Of a stretch of 5,918 nucleotides of DNA, positions 5,460-5,918 are shown one piece after another. The notes under the pieces are model-generated. The model did no database searches and was not told the DNA's origin. It saw only the letters and a list, made by a program, of their open reading frames with translations. The translations under genes and the position numbers were made by a program. Source of the stretch: an uncultured Streptococcus sp. (lineage in GTDB: Bacteria > Bacillota > Bacilli > Lactobacillales > Streptococcaceae); the NCBI GenBank assembly GCA_905373305.1, contig CAJPSM010000079.1, positions 1 to 5,918 of the forward strand, read 5' to 3'. Every line of letters begins with the position of its first letter. The stretch's first letter is position 1.

Positions 5460-5482
5460 GTCTACTAAAAGGTAGGCTTTTT
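5457..5482 (+). repeat. Right copy of direct repeat bounding yefM-yoeB
   Basis: This is the partner of 4813-4838, in the same orientation, with copy starts 644 bp apart. One copy plus the whole toxin-antitoxin operon therefore forms a unit that could be lost or gained by recombination between the repeats. Bases 5483-5620, between this repeat and the next promoter, hold no gene that I can see; a TATAAT at 5572-5577 lacks a usable -35. Confidence 0.8.
5458..5482 (+). terminator. Intrinsic terminator of yefM-yoeB
   Basis: AAGTCTAC (5458-5465) pairs with GTAGGCTT (5472-5479), with one T-G wobble. A U-G pair closes an AAAA loop, and a T-run lies at 5478-5482 followed by ATTTT. The stem starts in the yoeB stop codon. 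Confidence 0.88.
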
Positions 5483-5622
5483 ATTTTAGAAATTTTAGAT
5501 AGCAAATTGAAGAAAAAGTTTTTGGAAAATGATAGACTTCCTAAGTTAAGAAATCAGTGAAAAATTATTAGTATAATAACTAGATTCTTGTCCCTTGAAT
5601 CCGCTTAATAACTCTTATTTTG

Positions 5623-5631
5623 TGGTATAAT
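5623..5631 (+). promoter_or_regulatory. Extended -10 promoter ahead of the truncated ORF
   Basis: TGGTATAAT at 5623-5631 is a TGn-extended consensus -10. No good -35 lies 16-18 bp upstream (the region reads CGCTTAATA), but extended -10 promoters tolerate this. Transcription would start near 5638, about 34 nt before the ATG at 5672. Confidence 0.6.
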
Positions 5632-5653
5632 CATGATGATATAGATTAAAAGG

Positions 5654-5676
5654 GATATATATGAGCGATATATGAG
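5654..5676 (+). repeat. Imperfect tandem duplication over the start codon
   Basis: GATATATATGAG at 5654-5665 is followed by GATATATGAG at 5667-5676, differing by one AT step. Each copy carries an ATGAG, so two start codons lie 11 nt apart in different frames. Only the first has a Shine-Dalgarno sequence at good distance. Confidence 0.7.
5661..5675 (+). CDS. Four-codon upstream ORF (MSDI)
   Basis: ATG 5661 is well placed 6 nt after AGGG (5651-5654) but runs only four codons to TGA at 5673-5675. That stop overlaps the ATG of the next ORF as ATGA, an arrangement suited to re-initiation. It lies in an imperfect tandem duplication of the start region. It may be a translated upstream ORF or merely the old start made non-productive. 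Confidence 0.3.
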   Translation: MSDI

Positions 5677-5918
5677 AAATATAATGAACAGCATATTTAA
5701 TACTTTTCTGAATTTTAAACGGCTACTGAAATATCCATTTCAAAGACCATCATGGAGTAGTAATGTTAGAGTTGTTGAATGGTACAAAATATTTATAGCC
5801 AGTATATGGGTACTGTATCTTGCACTTGAGATCGAACAATTTAAACGCTTTGCTTTACCTATCTATAAATTTGTATCTAATTATAATTTTTTAAAAGATA
5901 TTATTTCGATTTTGTATG
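5672..5918 (+). CDS. Unrecognised membrane-associated protein, N-terminal part (3' end outside window)
   Basis: An open frame of at least 82 codons runs from ATG 5672 to the window edge without a stop. It begins MRNIMNSIFNTFLNFKRLL, has a basic, aromatic-rich N-terminal region, then a hydrophobic segment at about residues 40-54 (IFIASIWVLYLALEI) that looks like a transmembrane helix. A second hydrophobic stretch begins near residue 73 (FLKDIISILY). Multi-pass membrane families such as CPBP-type proteins can start this way, but nothing here identifies one. The sequence is much AT-richer than the housekeeping genes, which hints at accessory DNA. The start is uncertain: AGGG at 5651-5654 is 17 nt upstream, too far for 5672, and ATG 5684 (Met5) is an alternative. 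A promoter lies at 5623-5631. Confidence 0.6.
   Translation, partial: MRNIMNSIFNTFLNFKRLLKYPFQRPSWSSNVRVVEWYKIFIASIWVLYLALEIEQFKRFALPIYKFVSNYNFLKDIISILY

Noticed and set aside
5572..5577. TATAAT as a promoter -10
   Set aside because: No acceptable -35 at 16-18 bp and no TGn extension; the extended -10 at 5623-5631 is better placed.
1..5918. CRISPR array, tRNA or rRNA genes
   Set aside because: No regularly spaced repeats and no tRNA- or rRNA-like sequence were seen on either strand.

Overview
The window is a chromosomal segment from a low-to-moderate GC Firmicute, very probably a Streptococcus of the mitis/pneumoniae group. This rests on gene order (yqeH-yhbY-nadD-yqeK-rsfS-methyltransferase-tmcAL followed by yefM-yoeB), on protein lengths, and on protein sequences that read like pneumococcal ones from memory. 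No database search was possible.

Bases 1-4815 hold a same-strand housekeeping run on the plus strand. In order these are the C-terminal part of the ribosome-assembly GTPase YqeH (cut by the window edge), the KH-like RNA-binding protein YhbY, NadD (NAD synthesis), the HD-domain Ap4A hydrolase YqeK, the ribosome silencing factor RsfS, a class I SAM-dependent methyltransferase, and TmcAL (tRNA-Met cytidine acetate ligase). The theme is ribosome assembly or silencing, tRNA modification, and NAD and dinucleotide metabolism. nadD, yqeK and rsfS are tightly packed (1-nt overlap, then zero spacing), and the methyltransferase and tmcAL are 9 nt apart. Two gaps break the run. Bases 505-717 are nearly filled by a multi-hairpin repeat-like element. 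Bases 2655-2967 hold a 106-bp inverted-repeat element beginning inside the rsfS stop codon, a terminator-like hairpin, a possible 38-codon ORF, and a long hairpin just before the methyltransferase.

Bases 4839-5482 hold a complete type II toxin-antitoxin module, yefM-yoeB, with its own sigma-A-type promoter and a TGTACA-core palindrome next to the -35. All four YoeB active-site residues are present at the E. coli positions. The module lies between two nearly identical terminators (24 of 26 bases identical), one starting in the tmcAL stop codon and the other in the yoeB stop codon. It therefore looks like a cassette bounded by direct repeats.

Bases 5483-5918 are visibly AT-richer. They contain a good extended -10 promoter and the start of an unrecognised, membrane-associated ORF that runs off the window. 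Its start region is imperfectly duplicated in tandem, which creates a four-codon upstream ORF joined to it by an ATGA overlap. The most interesting parts are the repeat-bounded toxin-antitoxin cassette, the two structured intergenic elements, and this truncated ORF. I found no convincing entirely new multi-gene system.
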